DNA from: Pseudomonas syringae | GTDB lineage: Bacteria; Pseudomonadota; Gammaproteobacteria; Pseudomonadales; Pseudomonadaceae | Assembly (NCBI RefSeq): GCF_000737245.1 | Contig: NZ_JPQU01000078.1 | Coordinates: 157,013-221,012 of the forward strand | Length of the DNA: 64,000 nt | Reading direction: 5' to 3' | Shown here: positions 1 through 8,598 of the stretch, in pieces | Layout: each line of letters opens with the position of its first letter | Position numbering within the stretch: position 1 is the stretch's first letter | Made by a program: the position numbers and the translations under genes | The notes under the pieces: generated by a model | Databases searched by the model: none | Told to the model about the DNA's origin: nothing | What the model saw: the letters and a program-made list of their open reading frames with translations, nothing else

Positions 1-531
1 CACAATCACGATATCGCGCTTGCCGTTAGGCACAGGCGTCAGCTTGATTTCGGGTTTGGCCGGGCTAACCGGCACCGCTGGCGCGGTGGTCGCAGGGGTG
101 TTGGCAATAATCGTCGGTGTCGGATTGGCATCGGAGGCCTCATCGAACAGATCGACCACCAGCCGGTTGCCATACTGCTGGTTCGGCGCCAGGGTGAAGC
201 TTTTGGGCGTCACGGCCTTTTTCAGGTCAATGACCACCCGCAAATCGGTAGGCGTACGCTGTGCAGAGCGCATGCTGGTGATCGGCGTATTGGCCATTGG
301 CACATTCAGTGGCCCGGCAAGGGTGGCACCATTGATATCAATGACCAGACGATCAGGCGATGTCAGGGTAAAAACGCTGTGCTGGACGGGTCCGGTGAGG
401 TCGAAAACCAAGCGTGTGTTATCCGGTGCACGCCATAAGCGGACACTTCGTACTTGTGTCGCTGCCAGCGCATCAACAGCCAGGGCTGTCAAAAGCAGCC
501 CCACTACAGTAACCAGCGCGCGAATGCGCAT
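1..531 (-). CDS. amiB: N-acetylmuramoyl-L-alanine amidase, N-terminal part (cut by window edge)
   Basis: Periplasmic amidase that cleaves septal peptidoglycan stem peptides during daughter-cell separation. Only the first ~177 residues are in the window; the catalytic Amidase_3 domain lies beyond base 1. Visible are a signal peptide (MRIRALVTVVGLLLTALAVD then ALAATQ) and an AMIN domain with typical strands such as VRLWRAPDNTRLVFDLTG and SPDRLVIDI, followed by a linker. I chose the ATG at 531 because GGGG sits 6 bases upstream; an in-frame ATG at 543 would add four residues. It starts 15 bases after the tsaE stop, so it is in an operon with tsaE and nnrDE. The symbol rests on synteny with PA4947 (amiB); from the AMIN domain alone it could equally be called amiC. 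Confidence 0.85.
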   Translation of the reverse strand, partial: MRIRALVTVVGLLLTALAVDALAATQVRSVRLWRAPDNTRLVFDLTGPVQHSVFTLTSPDRLVIDINGATLAGPLNVPMANTPITSMRSAQRTPTDLRVVIDLKKAVTPKSFTLAPNQQYGNRLVVDLFDEASDANPTPTIIANTPATTAPAVPVSPAKPEIKLTPVPNGKRDIVIV

Positions 532-545
532 ACCTAACCCCATTT

Positions 546-1016
546 CTATTTGAATTCCAACGCCAAAGCGGCACACCAGGTTTCGCCACGCGAGCCCGTT
601 GGGCTCAAAGTCAGTGCTCGACCTTGCGCATGCGGCCTAATGGTAATGGTCAGGTCAGGCTTTGGCAAAAAGCCTGCACCACGCTGAGGCCATTCCATGA
701 GGCAAAGGGCATCGCCTTCCAGATAATCGCGGATGCCCAAGTACTCCAGCTCCTCGGGGTCCACCAGCCGATACAGGTCAAAGTGAAAAGCCCGCACATC
801 CCCCAGCTCATAGGGCTCAACCAGGGTGAAGGTCGGGCTCTTGACCGCGCCAACATGCCCCAAACCCCGGATGATCCCTCGGGACAGAGTGGTTTTACCG
901 GCGCCGAGATCACCTTCAAGAAAGATGATCCCCACCCCTTTGGTTACTTGGGCAATACGCGCACCAAAGCTGGTCATGGCCTCTTCACCGACCAAATGCA
1001 GCGTTAACTCAGACAC
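546..1016 (-). CDS. tsaE: tRNA threonylcarbamoyladenosine biosynthesis ATPase TsaE
   Basis: Cytoplasmic ATPase that works with TsaB, TsaC and TsaD to install t6A at position 37 of ANN-decoding tRNAs. The 156-residue length is normal for the family. The Walker A motif GDLGAGKTT is at about residues 36-44, followed by the family signature SPTFTLVEPY and the Walker B-like HFDLYRL. The start is GTG at 1016, preceded by a strong GGAGGAG 8 bases upstream. It overlaps the 3' end of nnrDE by 13 bases, the same pairing as yjeF-yjeE in E. coli, so the two are probably translationally coupled. Confidence 0.97.
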   Translation of the reverse strand: MSELTLHLVGEEAMTSFGARIAQVTKGVGIIFLEGDLGAGKTTLSRGIIRGLGHVGAVKSPTFTLVEPYELGDVRAFHFDLYRLVDPEELEYLGIRDYLEGDALCLMEWPQRGAGFLPKPDLTITIRPHAQGRALTLSPTGSRGETWCAALALEFK

Positions 1017-2500
1017 GGTTGTTGCTCCTCCAATAACTGACGAATGGCCGGGATCACATCACTGGCTGCCAGCCCGCGGCCCATTTTGCCCATCTTTTCC
1101 CCGGCGCTGGCGTGCAGCCAGACGCCCAGGCAGGCAGCATCGAACGGTTTCATTTTTTGCGCCATCAGTGCGCCGATCAGACCCGCGAGCACATCCCCCA
1201 GACCACCCGTCGCCATGGCCGGATGGCCGCGATCACAGAGCGCGAGACGACCGTCGACATCAGCGATCAGGCTGCCCGTGCCTTTAAGCACGCAGACCGC
1301 GTTGAATTTATGCGCCAGGGCGCGGGCCGCAGCAGGACGATCGGCCTGTACCTCTTTGGTGTTGATCCCCAGCAGGCGGGCGGCTTCCCCTGGATGCGGG
1401 GTGATTACGCAGCCTGGGGGCAGGCTCACAAACCCTTGCGCCAACTGATTGAGGGCGTCAGCGTCCCAGACTTGTGGCCGGTCAGCATTGGCCGCAGCAG
1501 ACAGCAGGCTGCGCCCCCATCCGGCCAGGCCCAGACCGGGGCCCACCACCAGGACGCTGGCTGGCTGGATCAGCGCCATCAGCTGATTGGCCGAACTGAT
1601 GGCGGCGCTCATGACCTCAGGCATGCGCATCAGCGCCGCAGGGATATGTTCAGCGCGTGTTGCCAGGGTCACCATGCCCGCGCCACTGCGTAACGCGCTC
1701 TGCGCAGTCATCAGCGTCGCGCCACCAAAACCGTGATCGCCACCGATGACCAGCACGCGACCGTACATGCCTTTGTGGGCTGTGCGCGGACGCGAGGAAA
1801 GCCGGGGCAGATTGAACGTGTCCAGGCGGATGGCGCTGGTCGGCGTTTGCGCCACGATAGCCGGGTCAGCCTGAAGATCATCAAACACCAGCGCGCCGAT
1901 CAGATCGGCAGCTTCACCGGTCAGCAGGCCCAATTTCAGGCCAATAAAGGTCACGGTCAGATCGGCACGCACTGCAACACCCAGAATCTGCCCGGTATCG
2001 GCGCTGAGCCCGGAAGGAATATCCACCGCGACCACAGGCAGACCGCTTGCGTTGACGGCTTCAATCGCCGAAGCATAGGGCTCGCGCACCGCGCCACTCA
2101 AGCCCGTGCCCAGCAAAGCATCCAGCACGATGCCGCTCAGCGGCTGATTAGCCCAAGGCAGAATATCGACACCAGTCGCCACAGCCTCGGCGTGAGCAAA
2201 CGCTGCATCGCCTTGCAAAGCAGCTGGATCGCCTACCGCCAGAACCTGAACGTGCCAGCCAGCCTTGCGCGCCAATCCGGCGATCAGATAACCGTCGCCC
2301 GCGTTATTGCCGCGCCCGGCCAGTACCGTCAATTGGTGAGCATCGGGCCATTGGCGACGCAGTGCGCGCCAGGTAGCGTGAGCGGCGCACCCCATCAATT
2401 CCATGCCAGGGGTACCCGCCGCGATGAGCCTCGCATCGAGGTCGCGGACCTGCGCAGCGCTATACAGCGCGTCGGGTAATTGGGGATTCGTGATGACCAT
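1004..2500 (-). CDS. nnrD: Bifunctional NAD(P)H-hydrate epimerase / ADP-dependent NAD(P)H-hydrate dehydratase
   Basis: Metabolite-repair enzyme: the N-terminal YjeF_N domain (about residues 10-215, with GRGNNAGDG at 62-70) epimerises R- and S-NAD(P)HX. The C-terminal ribokinase-like domain (about 230-490, with GGDHGFGGA and ATGGLGDVLAG) dehydrates S-NAD(P)HX using ADP. Both domains look intact and the 498-residue length is normal for the fused form. The start at 2500 has GGAG about 10 bases upstream. It is the first gene of the nnrDE-tsaE-amiB operon and is divergent from queG across about 60 bases, a gap too short for widely separated promoters. Confidence 0.96.
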   Translation of the reverse strand: MVITNPQLPDALYSAAQVRDLDARLIAAGTPGMELMGCAAHATWRALRRQWPDAHQLTVLAGRGNNAGDGYLIAGLARKAGWHVQVLAVGDPAALQGDAAFAHAEAVATGVDILPWANQPLSGIVLDALLGTGLSGAVREPYASAIEAVNASGLPVVAVDIPSGLSADTGQILGVAVRADLTVTFIGLKLGLLTGEAADLIGALVFDDLQADPAIVAQTPTSAIRLDTFNLPRLSSRPRTAHKGMYGRVLVIGGDHGFGGATLMTAQSALRSGAGMVTLATRAEHIPAALMRMPEVMSAAISSANQLMALIQPASVLVVGPGLGLAGWGRSLLSAAANADRPQVWDADALNQLAQGFVSLPPGCVITPHPGEAARLLGINTKEVQADRPAAARALAHKFNAVCVLKGTGSLIADVDGRLALCDRGHPAMATGGLGDVLAGLIGALMAQKMKPFDAACLGVWLHASAGEKMGKMGRGLAASDVIPAIRQLLEEQQPCLS

Positions 2501-2562
2501 GCGTCTCTAGGCTCCGATGTCTGGCAGAATTATACGCACCTCCACCCGGTTTCTCCTTGCGC

Positions 2563-3642
2563 ATGCCCGTTATAACTGTTGATTCACCCAATACTGCCGA
2601 CCTGGCCACCCTTGCTCAATCGATCAAGGAGTGGGGCCGTGAGCTGGGCTTTCAGCAAGTCGGGATTGCCGGGCTCGATCTCGCCGAACACGAGCAGCAT
2701 CTCGAGCGCTGGCTTGAGGCGGGCTATCACGGTGAGATGGACTATATGGCAGCGCACGGCAGCAAACGTTCGCATCCCGATGAACTGGTGCCCGGAACGT
2801 TGCGCGTGGTTTCGCTGCGCATGGATTATCTGCCCGGCGATACGGAGATGGCCCAGCGTCTGGCCGAGCCGGAAAAAGCCTACGTTTCACGCTACGCATT
2901 GGGTCGCGACTATCACAAGCTGATCCGCAAACGCGTGCAGCAGCTTGCCGAACGCATCCAACAGGCCATCGGCCCGTTCGGTTACCGGGCTTTTGTCGAC
3001 AGTGCGCCGGTACTGGAAAAAGCCATCGCCGAACAGGCGGGGCTGGGGTGGATCGGCAAAAACACCCTGGTGCTGAATCGCAAGGCTGGCAGCTTTTTCT
3101 TTCTCAGTGAGCTATTTGTTGATTTGCCCTTGCCTGTGGATGAGCCCCATGCCACCGAGCATTGCGGGCGCTGCACCGCATGCCTGGACATTTGCCCGAC
3201 GGCCGCCTTTGTCGGGCCTTATGTGCTGGATGCCCGGCGTTGTATTTCCTACCTGACGATAGAGCTGAAAACTGCGATTCCGGAAGAGTTGCGGCCATTG
3301 ATTGGCAACCGGGTGTTCGGCTGTGATGATTGCCAGATTGTCTGCCCCTGGAACCGCTTTGCGCGCCCGACCGATCAAAGCGATTTCCAGCCCCGGCATA
3401 ACCTGGATAACGCCGGCCTGGCCGAGCTGTTCATGTGGGATGAGGATAAATTCCTTAGCAACACTGAAGGCTCCCCCTTGCGCCGCGCCGGATACGAACG
3501 CTGGCTGCGTAATCTGGCGGTGGGATTGGGCAATGCGCCGTCGACCATTCCCGTACTCCAAGCCCTGGAAGCACGCCGGGACTACCCATCGGAGTTGGTG
3601 AGAGAGCATGTGGAGTGGGCGCTGAAACAGCATGGGTTTTGA
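2563..3642 (+). CDS. queG: Epoxyqueuosine reductase QueG
   Basis: Cobalamin- and Fe-S-dependent enzyme for the last step of queuosine synthesis in tRNA (epoxyqueuosine to queuosine). Two ferredoxin-like cysteine clusters are visible, CGRCTACLDICP (about residues 203-214) and CDDCQIVCPW (about 253-262). The FVDSAPVLEK segment carries the family's catalytic Asp. About 359 residues, a normal length. I use the ATG at 2563; an in-frame TTG at 2557 would add only two residues. It is divergent from nnrDE and is followed directly by a REPIN. Confidence 0.97.
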   Translation: MPVITVDSPNTADLATLAQSIKEWGRELGFQQVGIAGLDLAEHEQHLERWLEAGYHGEMDYMAAHGSKRSHPDELVPGTLRVVSLRMDYLPGDTEMAQRLAEPEKAYVSRYALGRDYHKLIRKRVQQLAERIQQAIGPFGYRAFVDSAPVLEKAIAEQAGLGWIGKNTLVLNRKAGSFFFLSELFVDLPLPVDEPHATEHCGRCTACLDICPTAAFVGPYVLDARRCISYLTIELKTAIPEELRPLIGNRVFGCDDCQIVCPWNRFARPTDQSDFQPRHNLDNAGLAELFMWDEDKFLSNTEGSPLRRAGYERWLRNLAVGLGNAPSTIPVLQALEARRDYPSELVREHVEWALKQHGF

Positions 3643-3647
3643 TCACA

Positions 3648-3739
3648 GTGGGAGCGAATTCATTCGCGAATGCGGTATTCCAAACCCTGGCCATGCATTG
3701 GATGTACTGGCCCTTTCGCGAATGAATTCGCTCCCACAG
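3648..3739. repeat. REPIN (paired inverted REPs)
   Basis: Two inverted arms, GTGGGAGCGAATTCATTCGC and its complement, separated by about 50 bases. It lies between the convergent queG and TRIC-family genes. The arm matches the element at 25959-26051. Confidence 0.9.
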
Positions 3740-3759
3740 GAAAAGCGGCGATCACCTGA

Positions 3760-4374
3760 TTAGTGCTCATCACCCTTGTAGACAAACTTCGGCATATTCC
3801 AGTTGAAGCGGATCGCCAGCAAGCGCAGCAGCAGCCCACCGAACAGAGTGATAAGGATGCTTTGCTCCTGAGGCAACTGCAGGTGCTGGCATAGCAAGAA
3901 GCACCAAGCAGCCAGGAACGAGACGCTGGCGTAAAGCTCCCGCCGGAAAACCAGAGGGATGTCGTTACAGAAAATATCCCGCAGGATGCCGCCAAATACC
4001 CCGGTGATCACGCCACACACCGATGCCACCAGTAAACCGGTTCCGGTCTCAAGCGCGGTCATGCAGCCAATCAGGGTAAAGGCCACCAGACCCAGAGCAT
4101 CGAGCACCAGAAACAGCGAACGCAGGTGACGCATCAGGGGCGCGATGAAAATCGTCAACAGCGCCGCCACGCTGGTCAGAATCAGGTATTCCGGGTGTTT
4201 GACCCAAGTCAGCGGGTAATGCCCGAGCAGCACGTCGCGCACTGAGCCGCCGCCGAGCGCTGTCACACAGGCAATCAGCACTACACCAAACCAGTCCATG
4301 CCACGCTTACCCGCGGACAAGGCACCGGTCATGGCTTCAGCAGTGATGGCGATCAGATAAAGCATCAACAACAT
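3760..4374 (-). CDS. TRIC-family (UPF0126/YadS) membrane protein
   Basis: Inner-membrane protein of the bacterial trimeric intracellular cation channel family, about 204 residues with seven predicted hydrophobic segments. It shows the family's internal duplication, with the repeated glycine-rich motif GGGSVRDVLLG in the first half and GGILRDIFCNDIP in the second. The start is the ATG at 4374 (MLLMLYLIAITAEAMTGAL); upstream in-frame codons run into a non-conserved stretch and the neighbouring REP. Bacterial TRIC homologues conduct K+ in vitro, but the cellular role here is unknown. Confidence 0.88.
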   Translation of the reverse strand: MLLMLYLIAITAEAMTGALSAGKRGMDWFGVVLIACVTALGGGSVRDVLLGHYPLTWVKHPEYLILTSVAALLTIFIAPLMRHLRSLFLVLDALGLVAFTLIGCMTALETGTGLLVASVCGVITGVFGGILRDIFCNDIPLVFRRELYASVSFLAAWCFLLCQHLQLPQEQSILITLFGGLLLRLLAIRFNWNMPKFVYKGDEH

Positions 4375-4456
4375 GGCGGCAGTCCCTGCGACAAAGCCGC
4401 GCAGTTTAGGGCAAGCACCAAAAGAGGGCAAAGCGATAATCGGCACCCCAACCACC

Positions 4457-4543
4457 GTAGGAGCGCGCTTGCCCGCGATTCGATGTAACAGTCGAAAAAT
4501 TCGTTGCCTGATGCATAGCTATCGCGGGCAAGCGCGCTCCTAC
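4457..4543. repeat. REPIN
   Basis: Inverted arms GTAGGAGCGCGCTTGCCCGC and complement, about 40 bases apart, between orn and the TRIC-family gene (both on the minus strand). Confidence 0.9.
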
Positions 4544-4559
4544 CGGGCTTTGGCGTCTG

Positions 4560-5096
4560 TTAAACCTTTATGAAATGCTCGCGATAGAAACGCAGCTCAG
4601 CGATGGATTCACGGATGTCGTCCAGGGCCAGGTGGGTGCTGCCTTTGTTGAACTTCAGCTCAGGCGACCAGCGGGCGGCCAGCTCTTTGAGCGTGGAGAC
4701 GTCGAGGTTGCGGTAGTGGAAGTAATTTTCCAGGGCCGGCATGTGTCGATACAGGAAGCGGCGATCCTGGCAGATGCTGTTGCCGCAGATCGGCGAGCTG
4801 CGCTCTGGCACCCACAGTTTGATGAACTCGAGGGTCTCGGCTTCGGCTTCAGCCATGCTGATGGTGCTCTCGCGAACCCGCTGGGTCAGGCCCGAACCGC
4901 CGTGCTGACGGGTGTTCCACTCGTCCATCTTCGCCAGGGTTTCGTCACTCTGGTGCACAGCGATAACCGGGCCTTCAGCCAGGGTGTTGAGTTCGCTGTC
5001 GGTGATGATGGTGGCCATTTCGATGATGACGTCGGTGTCCGGATCAAGACCGGTCATTTCCAGATCGATCCAGATCAGGTTCTGCTTGTTCTGCAT
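4560..5096 (-). CDS. orn: Oligoribonuclease
   Basis: DEDDh 3'-5' exoribonuclease that degrades 2-5 nt RNAs and, in pseudomonads, the pGpG made from c-di-GMP. Of 178 residues; motif I is WIDLEMTGLD (D11, E13), and the C-terminal HLALDDIRESIAEL carries the His and last Asp. The start at 5096 is ATG. The gene is divergent from rsgA with about 100 bases between them, a pairing also seen in E. coli and P. aeruginosa. Confidence 0.97.
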   Translation of the reverse strand: MQNKQNLIWIDLEMTGLDPDTDVIIEMATIITDSELNTLAEGPVIAVHQSDETLAKMDEWNTRQHGGSGLTQRVRESTISMAEAEAETLEFIKLWVPERSSPICGNSICQDRRFLYRHMPALENYFHYRNLDVSTLKELAARWSPELKFNKGSTHLALDDIRESIAELRFYREHFIKV

Positions 5097-5194
5097 ATGT
5101 TGGCTCCTCAGCGTAGGCGCGCAGTTTAGCTCACCCCGGCATGCTAGACTCCCCCGCGTTTACTTATTCAGCTGCTTTATCACTCGGAACACCC

Positions 5195-6226
5195 ATGGCC
5201 AAACGCCAACTCAATCGTCGTCAAAACTGGCGCATCGAAAAAATTCAAGGCGAGCGCGCCGCCCGCGCCGCAAAACGTGAGTCCCAGACTCTGGAAACGC
5301 TGGAGGGTGGCGATCTCGGCCCTGAGCAGACTGGACTGGTCATCGCGCACTTCGGCGTGCAAGTCGAGGTCGAGGCTCAGGACGGCGAGCAAACCGGCCA
5401 GGTATTCCGCTGCCACTTGCGGGCCAACCTGCCCGCCCTGGTCACCGGCGACCGGGTTGTCTGGCGAGCTGGCAATCAGGGCATCGGCGTCATCGTCGCG
5501 CAATTGCCGCGCAGCACCGAGCTGTGTCGTCCCGACAGCCGTGGCCAACTCAAGCCGGTTGCAGCCAACGTCGATTTGATCGTGATCGTGTTCGCGCCCA
5601 TGCCCGAGCCTCACGCCAATCTGATCGACCGCTACCTGGTCGCCGCCGAGCATGCGGGCATTCGGCCGCTGTTGCTGCTGAACAAATTCGACTTGATCGA
5701 CGAGCAGAATGCTCCGGCGCTCAACGCCCTGCTGGCGGTTTATCGCACACTGGGTTACCCGGTGCTCGAAGTGTCGGCGCACCACGGCGATGGCATGCAA
5801 CAGCTGCAGACGCAGTTGGATGGGCACATCAGCGTGTTCGTCGGTCAGTCCGGCGTAGGCAAGTCTTCGCTGGTCAACAGCCTGTTGCCGGAAGTCGAAA
5901 CCCGGGTCGGTCCGTTGTCCGAAGTGTCCGGCCAGGGCACGCACACCACGACTACCGCCCGCCTGTTCCACTTCCCGGGTGGCGGCGATCTGATCGACTC
6001 ACCGGGTATCCGCGAATTCGGCCTGGGCCATGTGAGCCGCGCCGATGTCGAGGCCGGTTTCATTGAGTTCAACGACCTGATCGGCACCTGCCGCTTCCGC
6101 GACTGCAAGCACGACCGCGAACCGGGCTGTGCACTGCTGATCGCACTGGAAGAAGGCCGCGTCCAGCAACAGCGCATGAACAGCTACCGCTCGATCATCG
6201 CCAGCTTGCCCGAGAGCAGTTACTGA
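5195..6226 (+). CDS. rsgA: Small ribosomal subunit biogenesis GTPase RsgA
   Basis: Circularly permuted GTPase acting in late 30S maturation. Starting at MAKRQLNRRQNW (ATG 5195) it has 343 residues. It has an N-terminal OB fold, then G4 (NKFD), G1 (GQSGVGKSS) and G3 (DSPG) in permuted order, and a C-terminal zinc knuckle CRFRDCKHDREPGC. An upstream in-frame ATG at 5141 would add a non-conserved leader that includes the orn-rsgA promoter region, so I reject it. Confidence 0.97.
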   Translation: MAKRQLNRRQNWRIEKIQGERAARAAKRESQTLETLEGGDLGPEQTGLVIAHFGVQVEVEAQDGEQTGQVFRCHLRANLPALVTGDRVVWRAGNQGIGVIVAQLPRSTELCRPDSRGQLKPVAANVDLIVIVFAPMPEPHANLIDRYLVAAEHAGIRPLLLLNKFDLIDEQNAPALNALLAVYRTLGYPVLEVSAHHGDGMQQLQTQLDGHISVFVGQSGVGKSSLVNSLLPEVETRVGPLSEVSGQGTHTTTTARLFHFPGGGDLIDSPGIREFGLGHVSRADVEAGFIEFNDLIGTCRFRDCKHDREPGCALLIALEEGRVQQQRMNSYRSIIASLPESSY

Positions 6227-6249
6227 GGAGCAGCTTCAAGCTGCAAGTG

Positions 6250-6283
6250 AAAAGCCCGGATTCTCGAGAGTCCGGGCTTTTTC
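6250..6283 (+). terminator. Rho-independent terminator of rsgA
   Basis: AAAAGCCCGGA stem closed by TCCGGGCTTTTT, ending in a T tract, 24 bases after the rsgA stop. It is the left arm of a larger palindrome shared with the terminator at 6425-6459. Confidence 0.85.
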
Positions 6284-6317
6284 GTGCTGGATATGACTGT
6301 CTGGCTGGCCACATTAG

Positions 6318-6411
6318 CTGTGGGAGCGAGCTTGCTCGCGAAGGCTATGTTTCAGCCGCAGAAAACACGTCAGAAGAACCGGCCTCTTCGCGAGCAAGCT
6401 CGCTCCCACAG
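6318..6411. repeat. REPIN between two terminators
   Basis: Arms GTGGGAGCGAGCTTGCTCGC and complement, about 50 bases apart, between the rsgA and motB terminators. Confidence 0.9.
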
Positions 6412-6424
6412 GTCAACTTCGAGA

Positions 6425-6459
6425 CAAAAAAGCCCGGACTCTCACAAGTCCGGGCTTTT
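6425..6459 (-). terminator. Rho-independent terminator of motAB
   Basis: AAAAGCCCGGACTT / AGTCCGGGCTTTTTT hairpin; read on the minus strand it lies about 40 bases after the motB stop and ends in a T tract. Confidence 0.8.
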
Positions 6460-6498
6460 CACTTGCAGCATGAAGCTCGCCGCTAAACCGCTAGAACG

Positions 6499-7521
6499 TC
6501 AGTTCTTCGTCTCTTGCATCTTGATTGTGCCGTCCTCAAACAGGTTCATCTTCTGTCGGACTTCATGCGGCTGGGCGTAGGCCTGTGGATCATCCGGCGG
6601 CTGGATTCTAGGGTTTACTGGCGCAGCCGGTGCAGGCGCAGCGGCCGGACCTTTGCTCTGGCCGCCCCTGTAAACCTGGCTGCCTTCAATACGCTGCATG
6701 GCTTTCTTGGTCAGGACCATGATATCGATGCGCCGGTTGATCGGGTTTTGCGGATGCTCGCGGTCAAATAGCATCGACGACGCATAGCCGACTACCCGCG
6801 CTACCTGGTTTTCCGGGTAGGTGCCTGCAACCAGAGCGCGACGTGCCGAGTTGGCCCGATTGGCCGACAGTTCCCAGTTACCGAACTCGCCATTACCCAC
6901 ATAAGGCTTGCCGTCGGTGTGCCCGCTGATACTGATTTTGTTCGGCACCGCTTTGATGGTGTCGGCCATGGCCAGCAGAATGTCTTCGAAATAGGGCTTG
7001 AGGCGCGCGCTGCCCAAGTCGAACATCGGCCGGTTATCAGCGTCTGTAATCTGGATCCGCAGACCATCCTGAGTAATCTCGAAATGGATCTGATCCTTGA
7101 ATTTCTGCAGGTCCGGGTTCTCGTTGATCTTGTTCTGCAATTCTTGCAGCAACAACTCCAGGCGCTCCTGCTCAACCTCTTCGGCCTTGGCCTCTGAGGT
7201 GTCGGATTCGATCGGCACGGTATCCGGGGTCGGCGTGGACTTGATCTCCGGGTTCAGCGTCTGGTCCGGGGACATTTCCGGCGAGCCGCCCAGGTCGATC
7301 ACATAGGGAGAGCCGCTGTCAGAGAACCCGACCGGATCCTTGAAGTAACCGGCGATGGCGATCAACTGTTCCGGCGTGGCTGAAGACATCAGCCACAGCA
7401 CCAGAAAGAAGGCCATCATGGCGGTCGCGAAGTCGGCGAAGGCGATTTTCCATGCCCCGCCGTGGTGACCACCTTCGTAGCGCTTGACGCGCTTGACGAT
7501 TATCGGCTGATTATTTTCCAT
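6499..7521 (-). CDS. motB: Flagellar stator protein MotB
   Basis: Peptidoglycan-anchored stator subunit of the flagellar motor. One N-terminal TM helix contains the proton-accepting Asp (D30 in FADFATAMMAFFLVLWLM). A plug and acidic linker follow (about residues 60-150), then an OmpA-like peptidoglycan-binding domain (about 165-270, ISGHTDGKPY and NWELSANRANSARR). The C-terminal tail is rich in Pro and Ala. The 340-residue length is typical of pseudomonad MotB. It starts 3 bases after motA. Confidence 0.96.
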   Translation of the reverse strand: MENNQPIIVKRVKRYEGGHHGGAWKIAFADFATAMMAFFLVLWLMSSATPEQLIAIAGYFKDPVGFSDSGSPYVIDLGGSPEMSPDQTLNPEIKSTPTPDTVPIESDTSEAKAEEVEQERLELLLQELQNKINENPDLQKFKDQIHFEITQDGLRIQITDADNRPMFDLGSARLKPYFEDILLAMADTIKAVPNKISISGHTDGKPYVGNGEFGNWELSANRANSARRALVAGTYPENQVARVVGYASSMLFDREHPQNPINRRIDIMVLTKKAMQRIEGSQVYRGGQSKGPAAAPAPAAPVNPRIQPPDDPQAYAQPHEVRQKMNLFEDGTIKMQETKN

Positions 7522-7524
7522 GAC

Positions 7525-8376
7525 TCAGCGACCGCGAACCGCTTGTTCCAGCTCACTGAAGCTGGGCCGATGCGCTGGATAGAGAACCTTGCGACCGAAC
7601 TCGACGGCCAGGGAAGGCGGCATGCCGGAAGCCGAGGCAACCAGAGAAGCCTTGATGGCCTCATAGACGTTCAGCTCTTCCTTGGCGTCGTGCGCCAGGG
7701 AGGTGGCCAGCGGACCGAAGAAACCATAGGCCGCGAGAATACCGAAGAAAGTACCAACCAACGCCGCACCTACGTGGTTACCGATGGCCGCTTTGTCGCC
7801 GTCGCCCAGAGACGCCATGGTCACCACGATACCGAGTACCGCCGCCACGATACCGAAACCCGGCATACCGTCAGCAATACCGGTGATGGCGTGAGAAGGA
7901 TGCCCAAGCTCTTCCTTGATGCTTTGCAATTCCATATCGAACAGGCCTTCCAACTCGTGAGGAGCCATGTTGCCGGACGACATGATGCGCAGGTAATCAC
8001 AGATGTACGCCGTCATCCGCTCATCCTTCAGGATGCCTGGGTATTTGGCGAAAATCGGGCTGGCCGCCGCGTCCTCGATGTCCCCTTCAATCGCCATCAT
8101 CCCCTCACGACGGCTCTTGTTGAGAATCTCGTACACCAGGCCCAGCACTTCCAGGTAGAAAGCATGAGTGAAGCGAGTGCCGAACATCTTCAGCGACTTC
8201 TTCATCACGTGCATGGTCATGTAGCCAGGGTTGGCCTGCAAGAACGCGCCCAGTGCCGCACCACCGATGATCAACACCTCAAAAGGCTGAATCAGCGCGG
8301 CAATCTTGCCGTGTGAAAGGACGTAACCGCCAAGCACGCTCGCGAAAACGACGATGATGCCGATAATTTTAGCCAT
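7525..8376 (-). CDS. motA: Flagellar stator protein MotA
   Basis: Four-TM proton-channel subunit of the MotAB stator. 283 residues. The N-terminal helix pair starts MAKIIGIIVVFASVLGG, a large cytoplasmic loop (about residues 60-170) contains the charged rotor-contact region, and the paired C-terminal helices include GMPGFGIVAAVLGIVVTMA and VGTFFGILAAYGFFGPLA. It is the first gene of the motAB operon, behind the FliA-type promoter at 8444-8470. No chemotaxis genes are adjacent, as at the orn-motAB locus of P. aeruginosa. Confidence 0.97.
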   Translation of the reverse strand: MAKIIGIIVVFASVLGGYVLSHGKIAALIQPFEVLIIGGAALGAFLQANPGYMTMHVMKKSLKMFGTRFTHAFYLEVLGLVYEILNKSRREGMMAIEGDIEDAAASPIFAKYPGILKDERMTAYICDYLRIMSSGNMAPHELEGLFDMELQSIKEELGHPSHAITGIADGMPGFGIVAAVLGIVVTMASLGDGDKAAIGNHVGAALVGTFFGILAAYGFFGPLATSLAHDAKEELNVYEAIKASLVASASGMPPSLAVEFGRKVLYPAHRPSFSELEQAVRGR

Positions 8377-8443
8377 AGGTAGAAGGTACTTACTGAGTCA
8401 GGTTCAGGGACGTGTGCGGAAGTTCTTGAAACTCTTCTTCTAC

Positions 8444-8470
8444 TTATCGGCATATGTGGGCCAGACTATA
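8444..8470 (-). promoter_or_regulatory. Sigma-28 (FliA) promoter of motAB
   Basis: On the minus strand, TATAGTCT, an 11-base spacer and GCCGATAA lie about 70 bases before the motA start. The -10 box is a perfect match to the flagellar sigma-28 consensus (TAAAGTTT-N11-GCCGATAA) and the -35 box matches at 6 of 8 positions. Confidence 0.8.
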
Positions 8471-8598
8471 GGCAGAAAATCTGAAAAGCCAGTTACCCCC
8501 CTGAACGGGTACCCACAATCGGTGTCGAAACCGCTTGCTTCCGCAGTTAGCTCCGCAGTGTCTACTGCCTAAAATATTCAGTCGCACGGGCCTGATGC

